From DASSUW01 sp963830725 (GTDB lineage: Bacteria; Actinomycetota; Thermoleophilia; Solirubrobacterales; Solirubrobacteraceae): a DNA stretch of 64,000 bases. The notes beneath the pieces were generated by a model that made no database searches, had not been told where the DNA came from, and saw only the letters and a list, made by a program, of their open reading frames with translations. The position numbers and the translations under genes were made by a program. Shown here in pieces: positions 1 to 9,553 of the stretch. The stretch is taken from contig CAWHNO010000017.1 in assembly GCA_963830725.1 (NCBI GenBank), positions 62,001 through 126,000 of the forward strand. The letters are read 5' to 3'. Each line of letters begins with the position of its first letter. Positions within the stretch are counted from its first letter, which is position 1.

Positions 1-2
1 GG

Positions 3-3000
3 ATCGCGCCGCCGCCGACGCAACCCCCGCCGCCGCACACCTCGCTCATCCAGCTGCTGTTCCCGGTCGTGGGCGGCGTGGGCCTGGTCGGCTTCGCGAT
101 CGTCTACCGCAACTCGCTGTTCCTCTACATCGCCGGCGCGATGATCGTGCTGCTGCTGCTGTTCTCGATCGGCATGCGCTGGTCGCAGAAGCGCCAGGTG
201 CGCAAGCGCGCGGCCGACGAGGCCCGCCGCTACTCCAAGTACCTGCGCGAGCGCGACATCGAGCTGGCCGAGGCCGGCGAGCTCCAGCGCGGGGCGCTCG
301 CGCGGCTGTACCCGGATCCCGGGCGGCTCTGGACACTGCTGGTCAAGCGCGCCAACGTGTGGGAGCGCCGGCCCGACCACCGCGACTTCCTGCACGTGCG
401 GCTCGGCACGGGGGCGGTGCCGCTCGATCGCGAGGTGGAGCTCGACCTCGGTTTCAACCCGCTGGCCGAGTACCAGGCGCACTCGCTCCAGGAGGCGCGC
501 AAGCTCGTCGAGCGGAGAAGCACGCTGCGCGGTGAGCCGGTGGTCGTCGATCTCAGAGACGTCGGCGTGCTCGCGGTGACCGGCTCCCGCGACCACGCGC
601 GCTCGTGGGCCCGGACGCTGATGAACCAGCTTGCGGCCTGGCGGGCGCCGCACGACCTGCGGCTGCTGACGGCCTTCGGGCCGGAGGACGCCGACGCCTG
701 GGAGTGGGGCAAGTGGCTGCCGCACCAGCGCGTCGACCCCAACGTGCCCGGCCGCTTCCTGTTCGCAAGGTCGGCGGGCGAGCTCGACGCGCTGCTCGAG
801 CCCGAGCTGCGCCCGCGGCTCGATCAGCTGCGCCGGATCGCCGAGGCCGACGTGCGCGGCCGCGAGGTGCCGCTGGTCGCGCCGGAGCTGGTCGTGATCC
901 TCGACGGCTACCGCCCCGACCATCCGGCGAACGAGCTGCCGGCCTTCCGCGAGCTCCTCGCGCGCGCCCGCGAACTCAAGGCCGTCCTGATCCTGCTCTG
1001 CGACGCGCGCGAGCTCGAGCCTTCGCAGATCGACGCCCGACTGACCGTGCGCGAGCGCGGGGCCGGCGCCTGGGAGCTGTGGGGCCAGAACGCGCCCTCG
1101 ATCCCCGAGCTGTTCCTCGACCAGGTCGACCTCGGGACCAGCGAGGCGACGGCGCGGACGCTGACGCCGCTGCGGCTCGCCGAGGGCGGCGACGGCGAGC
1201 GCGGCCTGAGCATGAACGTGCGGCTCGTCGACCTGCTCGGCCTGCCGTCCGCCGACGCGCTCGACCCCGAGCGTTCCTGGCGGCGGCGGCCCCGCGCGCT
1301 CAGCCTGCGGGCTCCGATCGGGCGTGCGGCCGACGGCGAGATCCTGGAGCTGGACCTCAAGCAGGCGGCCGAGGGCGGGATGGGGCCGCACGGCGTGCTG
1401 GTGGGCGCCACCGGGTCCGGTAAGAGCGAGCTCCTGCGCTCGCTGGTGGCCGGGCTGGCCGCCACGCACGGGCCCGAGCAGCTCGCCTTCGTGCTCGTCG
1501 ACTACAAGGGCGGCGCCGCGTTCGCCGACCTCTCGCGGCTCCCGCACGTCGCCGGCCTGATCACCAACCTGCAGCGCGACCTGTCGCTCGTCGACCGCAT
1601 GCACGCGGCCCTGATCGGCGAGCAGGAGCGGCGCCAGACGATGCTGCGCGAGGCCGGCAACCTCGACGACATCGTCTCCTACCAGGCGCGCCGCGAGGCC
1701 GATCCGTCGATGCCGCCGATGCCCGACCTGCTGGTGATCGTCGACGAGTTCGCCGAGCTGCTCGCCGCGCGGCCGGAGTTCATCGACCTCTTCGTCGGGC
1801 TCGGGCGCGTCGGCCGCTCGCTCGGCATCCACCTGCTGCTGTCGTCGCAGCGGCTCGACGAGGGCCGCCTGCGCGGCCTGGAGAGCCACCTGCGCTACCG
1901 CCTGTGCCTGCGGACGTACTCGGCGGTGGAGTCCAAGCTCGTGCTGGGGACGCCGGACGCCTACCTGCTGCCCTCGATGCCGGGGCTCGGCTACCTGAAG
2001 GTCGACACCGAGAAGTACGTGCAGTTCCGCGCCGCGCTGGCCTCCGGCCCGCACCTGGGGCCGGCGGTGACCCAAGACGAGCCGGCGCCGCCGGTGCGCG
2101 TCTTCGAGCCGCGTGCCGGGATGGAGCACCTTCCGGTGGCGGCGGAGCCGGAGTCGCGGCCGGCCGGCCCGAACGAGCTGCAGGTGCTGGTCGACCGCCT
2201 GGCCGGCGACCGTCCCCCGGTGCACCAGGTGTGGGTGGCGCCGCTGCCGGCCGCGGTGACCCTCGACGCAGTGCTGGACGACGCGCCGTGGTGGCACGGC
2301 GGCGAGCGCGCCGAAGGGCTGCGCGCCGTCGTCGGCCGGCTCGACCGCCCGTCAGAGCAGCGCACGGAGCCGTTCTCGCTCGACCTCGGGGGCTCCGGCG
2401 GCCACCTGGCGGTGGTCGGGTCGCCGCGCACGGGCAAGAGCACGCTGCTGCGCACGCTCGCGACCTCCCTGATCTGGCGCCACACGCCCGCGCAGGTGCA
2501 GTTCTACGGGGTCGACCTCGGCGGCGGCCTGCTCGGCGCGCTGGCCGGGGCGCCACACGTGGGCGGGATCGCCGGCAAGCTCGACCGCGAGGCCGTCACG
2601 CGGGTGGTGCGCCAGCTGCGCACGGAGGTCGAGGAGCGCGAGCAGGCGTTCCGCGAGGCGGGCCAGGAGTCGATGACCGACGCGCGCGGCGCCGGCTCCT
2701 TCCCGGACGTGTTCCTGCTGATCGACGGCTGGGAGGCGTTCAAGCGCGAGTTCGAGGGCCTCGACCGCGAGGTCGAGGAGCTGGCCGCGACCGGCCTGAG
2801 CTTCGGCGTGCACGTGGTGGTGGCCGCCAACCGCTGGGCCGAGATCCGCCCTGCGCTGCTCGACAACCTCGGCACGCGGCTCGAGCTGCGCCTGCACGAC
2901 GCGATCGACTCGCTGGTCTCGCGCCAGGCGGCCGCGTCGCTGCCCGCCGAGGTCCCCGGCCGCGGCCTGACCATGGACGGCCTGCACTTCCAGGCGGCGC

Positions 3001-3902
3001 TGCCGCGCGTCGACGGGCGCGCCGAGGACGAAGGCACGGCGGCGGCGCTCGGCGAGCTGGTCGGCGAGGCGGCGGAGCACTGGGGCGACGCCGGCGCGCC
3101 GCCGATCCGGCTGCTGCCGCGCGAGCTCGATCCGCGGCGGCTTCCGCCGCCGTCGGCGCGCGAGGGCGTGCCGTTCGGGGTCGAGGAGCGGGGGCTCGAC
3201 CCGGTCTGGGTGCGGTTCGCCGGCCCGGACCCGCACTTCCTCGTCTTCGGCGACAGCCAGAGCGGCAAGTCGTCGCTCCTGCGAGGCCTCGGGCGCGGGC
3301 TGGTGGCCTCTCATGCGCCGGAGGAGCTCCAGCTCGTGGTGGTCGACGTGCGGCGCTCGCTGATCGACCTCGCCCACGACCCTCACGTGCTCTCGTACGC
3401 CGCCTCGCCGCCCGCCGCCCAGCAGGCGGCCGAGCAGCTGCGCGCGATCTGCGGCGAGCGGATGGCGCCGGCCGACGCGTCGCCGCTGGCCGGCCCGTCG
3501 TGGAACGGGCCGCGCTACGTGGTGCTGTTCGACGACTACGACCTCGTCACCGGTCCCACCGGCGGGCCGCTGGCGCCGCTGCTCGACGTGCTGGCCGTGG
3601 GCGGCGACGTGGGCCTGCACGTCGTGCTCGCGCGCCGCGTCGGCGGCAGCGCGCGCGGGGCCTACGAGGCCGTGTTCGGCCGCCTGCGCGAGCTCGGCTC
3701 GCCCGGCGTCCTGCTCAGCGGCGACCCGGGGGAGGGGCCGCTGCTGGGCGGGACCAAGGCGCAGCCGCAGCCGGCGGGACGAGGCCTGTTCGTGCGCCGC
3801 GGCGAGCGCCCCGTGCTAGTACAGACTGCCTTCTCACCGCCGACCTCGGTTCCGGGGGCGGCTCGTGTCAGCTCGATGGAACGCGGGAGATCCAGCTCAT
3901 GA
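3..3902 (+). CDS. Type VII secretion EccC-like FtsK/SpoIIIE ATPase (5' end outside window)
   Basis: This is the motor ATPase of a type VII (ESX/WXG100) secretion system, which sits in the membrane and drives substrate export. The frame is open to the window edge through a Pro-rich stretch, so the gene begins upstream; the first in-window start codon is GTG 69, and residues are counted from there. Two membrane segments lie at about residues 1-12 (plus upstream) and 17-37. Three P-loop domains follow with Walker A motifs GATGSGKS (residue 446), GSPRTGKS (784) and GDSQSGKS (1061). The matching Walker B strands are LLVIVDEF, VFLLIDGW and YVVLFDDY. Three domains in one chain is the fused EccC layout. 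Its TGA overlaps the ATG of the next gene, so the two are probably translationally coupled. Confidence 0.9.
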   Translation: MAPPPTQPPPPHTSLIQLLFPVVGGVGLVGFAIVYRNSLFLYIAGAMIVLLLLFSIGMRWSQKRQVRKRAADEARRYSKYLRERDIELAEAGELQRGALARLYPDPGRLWTLLVKRANVWERRPDHRDFLHVRLGTGAVPLDREVELDLGFNPLAEYQAHSLQEARKLVERRSTLRGEPVVVDLRDVGVLAVTGSRDHARSWARTLMNQLAAWRAPHDLRLLTAFGPEDADAWEWGKWLPHQRVDPNVPGRFLFARSAGELDALLEPELRPRLDQLRRIAEADVRGREVPLVAPELVVILDGYRPDHPANELPAFRELLARARELKAVLILLCDARELEPSQIDARLTVRERGAGAWELWGQNAPSIPELFLDQVDLGTSEATARTLTPLRLAEGGDGERGLSMNVRLVDLLGLPSADALDPERSWRRRPRALSLRAPIGRAADGEILELDLKQAAEGGMGPHGVLVGATGSGKSELLRSLVAGLAATHGPEQLAFVLVDYKGGAAFADLSRLPHVAGLITNLQRDLSLVDRMHAALIGEQERRQTMLREAGNLDDIVSYQARREADPSMPPMPDLLVIVDEFAELLAARPEFIDLFVGLGRVGRSLGIHLLLSSQRLDEGRLRGLESHLRYRLCLRTYSAVESKLVLGTPDAYLLPSMPGLGYLKVDTEKYVQFRAALASGPHLGPAVTQDEPAPPVRVFEPRAGMEHLPVAAEPESRPAGPNELQVLVDRLAGDRPPVHQVWVAPLPAAVTLDAVLDDAPWWHGGERAEGLRAVVGRLDRPSEQRTEPFSLDLGGSGGHLAVVGSPRTGKSTLLRTLATSLIWRHTPAQVQFYGVDLGGGLLGALAGAPHVGGIAGKLDREAVTRVVRQLRTEVEEREQAFREAGQESMTDARGAGSFPDVFLLIDGWEAFKREFEGLDREVEELAATGLSFGVHVVVAANRWAEIRPALLDNLGTRLELRLHDAIDSLVSRQAAASLPAEVPGRGLTMDGLHFQAALPRVDGRAEDEGTAAALGELVGEAAEHWGDAGAPPIRLLPRELDPRRLPPPSAREGVPFGVEERGLDPVWVRFAGPDPHFLVFGDSQSGKSSLLRGLGRGLVASHAPEELQLVVVDVRRSLIDLAHDPHVLSYAASPPAAQQAAEQLRAICGERMAPADASPLAGPSWNGPRYVVLFDDYDLVTGPTGGPLAPLLDVLAVGGDVGLHVVLARRVGGSARGAYEAVFGRLRELGSPGVLLSGDPGEGPLLGGTKAQPQPAGRGLFVRRGERPVLVQTAFSPPTSVPGAARVSSMERGRSSS

Positions 3903-5224
3903 ACACCTGTGCCGTCACCATCGCCGGGCCGGACCGGCGCGTGGACCTCGTCGTCTCGACCGAGACGCCGATCGCGGACCTGATCCCGACCTTCGTCGAG
4001 CTCAGCATGGACGAGGCTCCGGTCGAGAACGGCCGCGCGCCGGTGTGGACGGTGGCGCCGCCCGGCCAGCAGCCGCTGCCGCTCGATCGCACGCTCGGCC
4101 AGTGCGGCGTGGCCGACGGCGCGGTGCTGACGCTGACCGAGATCCGCTCGCAGGCGATGGCGCCGCCCAAGCCGGCCGAGGTCGTGCGCCGTCCGGAGGT
4201 CCAGCGCGGCACGCCGCGCGAGCGCACGGCGGCGGCGCTGCCCGAGGAGCTGAGCGGTGGGGAGCGGTTCTCGCTGGCGATGAAGGCGTTCTTCGGCTAC
4301 GAGCCCGAACCGCCGATCACCGAGTCGCCGGACCTGCCGCCCGAGAGCAAGCGCGAGGTGCTCACCAAGCCGGTGCAGAAGTCGGCGCTCGAGCGGTGGA
4401 AGGTCAGCTGGCGCGAGAGCGACTACGAGGCGCGCCTGGACCGCCGGATCGCGGCGCCGCGGCTCACGCGCTGCGCCACGATCGCCGTCGTGTCGCCGAA
4501 GGGCGGGGTCGGCAAGACGACGTTGACCGTGCTGCTGGGCTCGCTGCTGGCGCGCGTGCGGCGCGACCGGATCGTGGCGGTGGACACGAACCCGGACTTC
4601 GGGTCGCTCGGCCGCACCCTCACGCCCGAGCACCAGGTGTTCGTCGACGACCTCGGCGACGTGCTCGAGCAGCCCGACCTGTCGGTGACCGCGCTGGATC
4701 GCCATCTCGGCCGCGCGTTCGAGGGCCTGATGGTGCTGCCCGCGCCGACCGACCCGTCGCGGATGGCGCAGCTCAACGAGGAGTCCTACGCGCGCGTGAT
4801 CGCGCGCCTGCAGTCGATGGTCGGCGTGCTCGTGCTCGACTGCGGCACCGGCCTGCAGGAGCCGGCCGCGCGCGCCGCCCAGGCCGCCGCCGACCAGCTC
4901 GTGCTGCTCTCCGACGCCCACCCCGCGACCGCCTCGCTCGTGGCCGAGGCGGCCGAGCTGCTGCGGACCGTCGGGCCGCCGCTGACGCTCGTGGTCAACA
5001 AGATGCCGCGCAAGCGCGACGCCCGGCTCGACCTCGACGGCCTCGAGCGGCTCGTGCCCGACGCGGCCGGCCTCATCACGCTCGACGAAGACCTGCGGTC
5101 GGCGACGCGGGTGACGTCCGGCGACTATTCGTGGGACGACGCGCCGTCGCAGTGGCGGCGCGCCATCCGTGCGCTGGCGGTCTCGCTGCAGGCCGGCTGG
5201 TCCGGCCTCGGCATCACGAACTAG
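3899..5224 (+). CDS. YukD-like ubiquitin fold fused to MinD/ParA-like ATPase
   Basis: The 441-residue product has two parts. Residues 1 to about 83 resemble the YukD/EccD N-terminal ubiquitin-like domain of type VII secretion. After a charged linker, a deviant Walker A motif KGGVGKTT begins at residue 201, followed by VAVDTNPDFGSLGR and LVLDCGTG, as in MinD/ParA-type ATPases. The ATG overlaps the EccC stop, which ties it to the secretion locus. MinD-like proteins (EspI class) are known in ESX loci; fusion to a YukD fold is the unusual point here. A role in assembling or positioning the secretion machine is inference. The last 11 bases overlap the convergent MerR gene. Confidence 0.8.
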   Translation: MNTCAVTIAGPDRRVDLVVSTETPIADLIPTFVELSMDEAPVENGRAPVWTVAPPGQQPLPLDRTLGQCGVADGAVLTLTEIRSQAMAPPKPAEVVRRPEVQRGTPRERTAAALPEELSGGERFSLAMKAFFGYEPEPPITESPDLPPESKREVLTKPVQKSALERWKVSWRESDYEARLDRRIAAPRLTRCATIAVVSPKGGVGKTTLTVLLGSLLARVRRDRIVAVDTNPDFGSLGRTLTPEHQVFVDDLGDVLEQPDLSVTALDRHLGRAFEGLMVLPAPTDPSRMAQLNEESYARVIARLQSMVGVLVLDCGTGLQEPAARAAQAAADQLVLLSDAHPATASLVAEAAELLRTVGPPLTLVVNKMPRKRDARLDLDGLERLVPDAAGLITLDEDLRSATRVTSGDYSWDDAPSQWRRAIRALAVSLQAGWSGLGITN

Positions 5225-5954
5225 AAGCCCGCGCGTTCCTGATCGCGCCCATGTAGGCGACGTCCTCGGGGTCGCCCATGCCGCGCGTGAGCTTGGCGTG
5301 GTCCTCCTGCTCGTACATCCGGCGCAGCGACTCCGTGATCCCGCGGTCGCCGCCGGTGAACATCGCGATCAGCTCGCCGGCGCGGTCGCCGACGGCCTGC
5401 GCCTCGGGCGCCGCCGGGTCCACGCCCGCCTCGCGCAGCGCGCGCAGCTTGGCGTAGATCTCCTGCCACTCCTGCTCGACCGCCTTGATCGCGTCCTCGC
5501 CGAGCTCCTGCCGGCGCTGCTCGAGCTGCTCGAGCTGCTCCGGCGTGTAGTACTTCTCGAACATCGTCATCGCCTCCATGGCGTCCAGTAGGTGCTGGGT
5601 GGACTCCCCGCCGCCGTCGAGGCCGGCGAGGAGCCGTGTCAGCCGGATCCGCAGCTCCTCGAGCGCCCCGATCTGCTGCTCGACGCGGTCGAGGTGGCGG
5701 CGCACGGTGTCGCGAGGTGAGTCCTCGCGGTCGAGCAGCGGGCCGATCTCCTCGAGCGGGAGGCCGACGCCGCGCAGCGCGAGCAGCCGGTACAGCCGCT
5801 GCACGTCGGCCGCCGAATAGAGGCGGTGCCCGCCGGCGGTGCGCTCGGACGGCACGAGCAGCCCGAGGCTGTCGTAGTGGTGCAGGGCCCGGACGGTCAC
5901 GCCCACGGCCCGCGCCAGCTCGCCGATCCTGTAGTGCTCTCCGGTCATCAACAC
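5214..5954 (-). CDS. TipA-like MerR-family transcriptional regulator
   Basis: The 246-residue protein has an N-terminal MerR winged helix (HYRIGELARAVGVTVRALHHYD, then GGHRLYS), a central dimerisation coiled coil at about residues 75-110, and a C-terminal TipAS-like helical ligand-binding domain with MFEKYYTPEQLEQL. TipA-type regulators bind drugs or other hydrophobic ligands and activate exporters; the MFS gene just upstream fits that pattern. The promoter directly in front has the 19-bp spacer typical of MerR activators and contains a palindrome, so autoregulation is likely. The GTG at 5954 lies 7 nt after the -10 box, consistent with a leaderless start; ATG 5948 is the alternative. Confidence 0.9.
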   Translation of the reverse strand: MLMTGEHYRIGELARAVGVTVRALHHYDSLGLLVPSERTAGGHRLYSAADVQRLYRLLALRGVGLPLEEIGPLLDREDSPRDTVRRHLDRVEQQIGALEELRIRLTRLLAGLDGGGESTQHLLDAMEAMTMFEKYYTPEQLEQLEQRRQELGEDAIKAVEQEWQEIYAKLRALREAGVDPAAPEAQAVGDRAGELIAMFTGGDRGITESLRRMYEQEDHAKLTRGMGDPEDVAYMGAIRNARASSS

Positions 5955-5961
5955 GCGACGG

Positions 5962-5992
5962 ACGCTAGACCCTCACGTTACGTGAGGTTCAA
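5962..5992 (-). promoter_or_regulatory. MerR-type promoter with palindromic operator
   Basis: On the minus strand a -35 box TTGAAC (5992-5987) and a -10 box TAGCGT (5967-5962) are separated by exactly 19 bp. The spacer holds the perfect inverted repeat CCTCACGT-T-ACGTGAGG (5971-5987). An over-long spacer spanned by a dyad is the hallmark of MerR-activated promoters. The site lies between the MerR gene and the 3' end of the MFS gene, so it drives the regulator itself. Confidence 0.85.
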
Positions 5993-6012
5993 GCGTTCTG
6001 GCGCGTAGCCGC

Positions 6013-7291
6013 TCAGTGGTTGCGGCCTGTGGGCTCGAGCGTCGGCGCCGGGCCGAGCGAATCGGACAGCGGGAGCTCCCGCCGCGGAGCCGCGGCCCGG
6101 TCCAGGCTCGGCCGCACGAGCAGCGCCGCCAGGACCAGCACGAGCACCCCGATGCCGGCCACGGCGTAGGCGGTCCGCGGCGAGCCGACGGCGACCAAGG
6201 CCACCCCCGATGACGTAGCCGACGCCGGGCATCGCGGCGCCGAGCGATTCGAGCAGGCCCACGATCCGCGCCTGGTAGTCGGCGGGCGTCATCTCCTGCA
6301 GCGAGGTGACCACGGCGATCCATTGGACCCCGTTGCCGGCTCCGCCGACGACCGAGATCAGGCATGCGACGAGCAGCGTCTCAGCCGTGGCCAGGCCCAG
6401 GTACGCGATGCCGACCATCGCCGTCGAGATGAGGATCAAGCCGCGCGCCGAGCGTTGCTTGATGAGGAGGTAGATGAGGCTTCCGACGACGATGCCCACG
6501 CCCCAGGACGCGAGCAGGATCCCGAAGCCCGCATCCGACGTGCCGAGGCTCTCCTTGGCGTAGATGACCTCGATCGGGATGACCAGCGTGAAAAGGACGA
6601 GCGCGATCGCCTGGCCGATCAGCAGCAGCCGCACCGCGGAACTGCGGCGCGCGAAGCTGATGCCGGCACCGAACCGCTCGCGCCAGGCCTGCCGCTCGAG
6701 GTGGACCGCCGGCAGGCCGCGAGTGAGGGCGAGGACGATCGCGATCGTCAGGAACGACGCGGCATCGGCCAGGAGCGCGACGGCCACGCCGAACTCGGCG
6801 ATCAGAAGACCCGCGAGCGCGGCGCCGCCGACGGAGGCGACCGCGAACCCGATGTTCATCAGCGCATTGCCCTCCTTGAGCAGCGTCACCGGCTGGAGGA
6901 CATTCGCCACGGCGCCGCGAGTGAGCCCTCGCCCCGTGATGGCGAGCGCTCCGTCGAGCAGGCCGAGGGCCAGAACGAGCGGCAGGACGAACGCGCCGTC
7001 CGCGATCAGCGCCAGGGCCGCAAATACGGCGGCCTCGAGCACATAGAGGGCAGGGAGGCTGCGCCGCAGCGGCAGCTGGTCCAGCCGCGCCGTGAGCGCC
7101 GGCGCGATCAGGGCGGGCAGGAACTTCGCGACGATGAAGAACGCGGCGGTCGAGGCGACCGAATGCGTTCGGTCGTACACGAGCACCGCCAGGGCCACGA
7201 GGCCGACGGCATCCCCGAGCTCGTTGACGGTGTACGACGCCAGAAGCCGGCTGAACGGCCGTACGGCCAGTGGTGCTAAGCGCCCCCGCAC
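6013..7291 (-). CDS. MFS efflux transporter (frame interrupted by one extra base)
   Basis: This is a major facilitator superfamily permease of about 425 residues with some twelve hydrophobic segments, close to the usual length. It begins FSRLLASYTVNELGD and has the loop-rich pattern of the drug-exporter-like MFS families with a macrolide-efflux fold. The reading frame breaks near 6201-6208, where one surplus C (G on the coding strand) separates GYVIGG from ALVAVGSPRTAY. Removing it restores the last helix and tail to the stop at 6013. I read this as a sequencing insertion. GTG 7291 is preferred because TACGAT lies 8 nt upstream, which suggests a leaderless start; TTG 7297 is the alternative. 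The substrate is unknown. Confidence 0.8.
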
Positions 7292-7392
7292 GGTCAAGGA
7301 TCGTAGACCTTCATGAAACGAATCCCCACCGGACGAATGTCGAATCCGGGATTCCCGTTTGGTTCGTCAGACCGGCGTCGTGCCGGGCCACG

Positions 7393-8817
7393 CTACGCGG
7401 TAGGAATCCGCACCACGAAGCGGGCGCCGCGGCCGTCGAGCGGCTCCTCGAGCCGGACCGTCCCGCCGTGCGAGTCGGCGACGGCGCGCACGATCGAGAG
7501 CCCGAGGCCGGATGAGCCGCTGTGCTCGCCCGAGCCGCGGAAGAAGCGCTCGAACACCTTCTCGCGCAGGTCGTGCGGGATTCCCGGCCCGTCGTCCTCG
7601 ACCGAGAGCACGACCTCGCCGTTGCGGCGCTCCACCGTGGCCTCCACCGCGGTGCCCGGGTCGGTGTGGCGGAGCGCGTTCTCCATCAGGTTCAGCACGA
7701 GCCGGTGGAGCTCGTCGCGCGCGCCGTCGACGCGGGCGCCCGCGGGCGCGTCGATGGAGATCTCGTGCCCGCCGGCGACGGGCTCGAGCTCAGAGGCGGC
7801 GTCGGTGACGACCTCGGAGAGATCGACCGGCTGGTGCGGCGCGACGCGGCCGGCGTCGGCACGAGCGAGGAGCAGCAGGTCGGCGACCAGGCGGCGCATG
7901 CGGCGCGAGGAGCGCAGGGCGGAGGCGGCCGCCTCGCGCTGCTCGCCCGTCAGCTCGTACTCGAGCAGCTCGAGGTTGGCCAGCACCGAGGTCAGCGGCG
8001 TCCGGAGCTCGTGCGAGGCGTCGGCCACGAACTCGCGCTGGCGCGTGAGCGCGCCCTCGGTCTCGGCCCGCGCCTCACCGAGCGAGTGGAGCATCGCCTC
8101 CAGCGTGCGCGCCAGCTCGGCCACCTCGTCCTCGGCCTCGGCGTGCGGGATCTTCCCGGTCGGATCGCGCGACTGCTCGATCCGGCGGGCGGCGGCGGTC
8201 AGCTCGGCGATCGGCTCCATCGCGCGCCGCGCCACGGCCAGGCCGGCCAGCAGGGCCAGCAGCGCGCCGCCGAGCACGCCGAAGGCGAGGAACACCTTCA
8301 CCCGGTTGGCGGTGGCCTGCACCTCGGAGATCTCGCGCGCGTACTGCAGCGACCACGGGTCGGGATAGCCGACGACCGGCACCTGGCGGGTCTCGACGCG
8401 CCATCCGTCGATCTCGCCGGTGGGCGCGAGCGGCGGCCCGAAGTCCGGCGCGTCCGCCGTGCTGAAGCCGACGTAGTCGTCCTCCGTGATGACGCGGATC
8501 GCGGCGGCCTGCGACGCGGCGAAGTCCTCGAGGTCGATCGAGCCCTGGCCCGAGCGCACGAACGGCGTGCCGTTGCGGTAGTGCAGCTCGAGCCGCGCCT
8601 CGCGCGCGAGCTTGTCGGCGCTCGCGGCCACCTGACGGGTGAAGTCCTCGTGGATCTGGCCCGTGGTGAGCACGCCGACGATCATCGCGAAGCCGCACAG
8701 GATCACCAGCGTCAGCGCCGCGGAGCCGCCGGCCACGCGCCAGCGGATCGGCAGCCGCTTATACGCGGAGGACGTAGCCCGCGCCGCGGACCGTATGGAG
8801 GAGTCGAGGCTCCCCAT
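7393..8817 (-). CDS. Two-component sensor histidine kinase
   Basis: The 474-residue membrane kinase has transmembrane helices at about residues 27-53 and 170-195 around a small extracytoplasmic sensor region. A HAMP segment follows, then the dimerisation domain with HELRTPL (phosphorylated His269), an N-box NLMENALRHT, and G-boxes DGPGI and GSSGLGLS. It pairs with the OmpR-type regulator just upstream in the same transcription unit. The ATG at 8817 would overlap the regulator gene by 59 nt. A start nearer YKRLPIRWRV just after the regulator stop would be more usual, but no ATG is present there. The stimulus cannot be read from the sequence. Confidence 0.9.
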   Translation of the reverse strand: MGSLDSSIRSAARATSSAYKRLPIRWRVAGGSAALTLVILCGFAMIVGVLTTGQIHEDFTRQVAASADKLAREARLELHYRNGTPFVRSGQGSIDLEDFAASQAAAIRVITEDDYVGFSTADAPDFGPPLAPTGEIDGWRVETRQVPVVGYPDPWSLQYAREISEVQATANRVKVFLAFGVLGGALLALLAGLAVARRAMEPIAELTAAARRIEQSRDPTGKIPHAEAEDEVAELARTLEAMLHSLGEARAETEGALTRQREFVADASHELRTPLTSVLANLELLEYELTGEQREAAASALRSSRRMRRLVADLLLLARADAGRVAPHQPVDLSEVVTDAASELEPVAGGHEISIDAPAGARVDGARDELHRLVLNLMENALRHTDPGTAVEATVERRNGEVVLSVEDDGPGIPHDLREKVFERFFRGSGEHSGSSGLGLSIVRAVADSHGGTVRLEEPLDGRGARFVVRIPTA

Positions 8818-9448
8818 CGGCTTCCAGTTTCCTTCGCAGGTTCGAGACGAAGACCTCGATCGTGTTCGTGATCGAGAACGGGTCGTAGCCCCACACCTCG
8901 TCGAGCAGCTTCTGGCGCGAGATGACCAGGCGCTCGTTTCGCATCAGGTACTCGAGCAGCTCGAACTCGCGCTGCGTGAGCTCGATCTTGCGCTCCCCGC
9001 GCGTCACCTCGTGGGTGTCGGGGTTGAGCATCAGGTCGCCCACGCGCAGCGGCGCCATCCCGCGCGGCGGCCTTCTGCGCAGCAGGGCGCGGAGGCGGGC
9101 GAGCAGCTCCTGGCGCTCGAACGGCTTGACGAGGTAGTCGTCGGCGCCGACGTCGAGCCCTTCGACGCGCGACTCCAGCGCGTCGCGCGCGGTGAGGATG
9201 AGGATCGGCACGTCGTCGCCGCCCTCGCGCAAGCGGCGGGCGACGTCGATGCCGTCGAGGCGGGGGAGACCGAGGTCGAGGACGATCAGGTCGGGCAGGA
9301 AGGCATGCGCCTCGTCGAGCGCCTGGACGCCGTCGGCGGCGAGCTTGACGTCGTACCCGTCCAGCCGCAGCGAACGCTGCAGCACGTGCGCGATCTCGGC
9401 GTCGTCCTCGACGACCAGCACGCGCACGGGGCGATCCGAGGCTTCCAT
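8759..9448 (-). CDS. OmpR/PhoB-family response regulator
   Basis: The 229-residue protein has a receiver domain (acidic pair EDD near residue 15, phospho-acceptor Asp58 in LIVLDLGLPRLDG, Lys in DYLVKPF) and a C-terminal OmpR-type winged helix (LTQREFELLEYL, then VEVFVSNLRRKL-like and HTVRGAGYVLRV). It is the partner of the overlapping kinase gene and would bind DNA on phosphorylation. TACCAT (9457-9462) lies 8 nt upstream of the ATG, so the transcript is probably leaderless. No dedicated target is visible; the downstream MFS gene is one candidate. Confidence 0.95.
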   Translation of the reverse strand: MEASDRPVRVLVVEDDAEIAHVLQRSLRLDGYDVKLAADGVQALDEAHAFLPDLIVLDLGLPRLDGIDVARRLREGGDDVPILILTARDALESRVEGLDVGADDYLVKPFERQELLARLRALLRRRPPRGMAPLRVGDLMLNPDTHEVTRGERKIELTQREFELLEYLMRNERLVISRQKLLDEVWGYDPFSITNTIEVFVSNLRRKLEADGEPRLLHTVRGAGYVLRV

Positions 9449-9553
9449 CGCTGTTGATGGTACGGCGATGCAGGGACGTTGCGGGATCTGTTCAGCGGCG
9501 ATTTAGGTGTCCGGCAGGAGGCGGACGGCGCGCGTCGAAGGGGTGGCGGCCAC

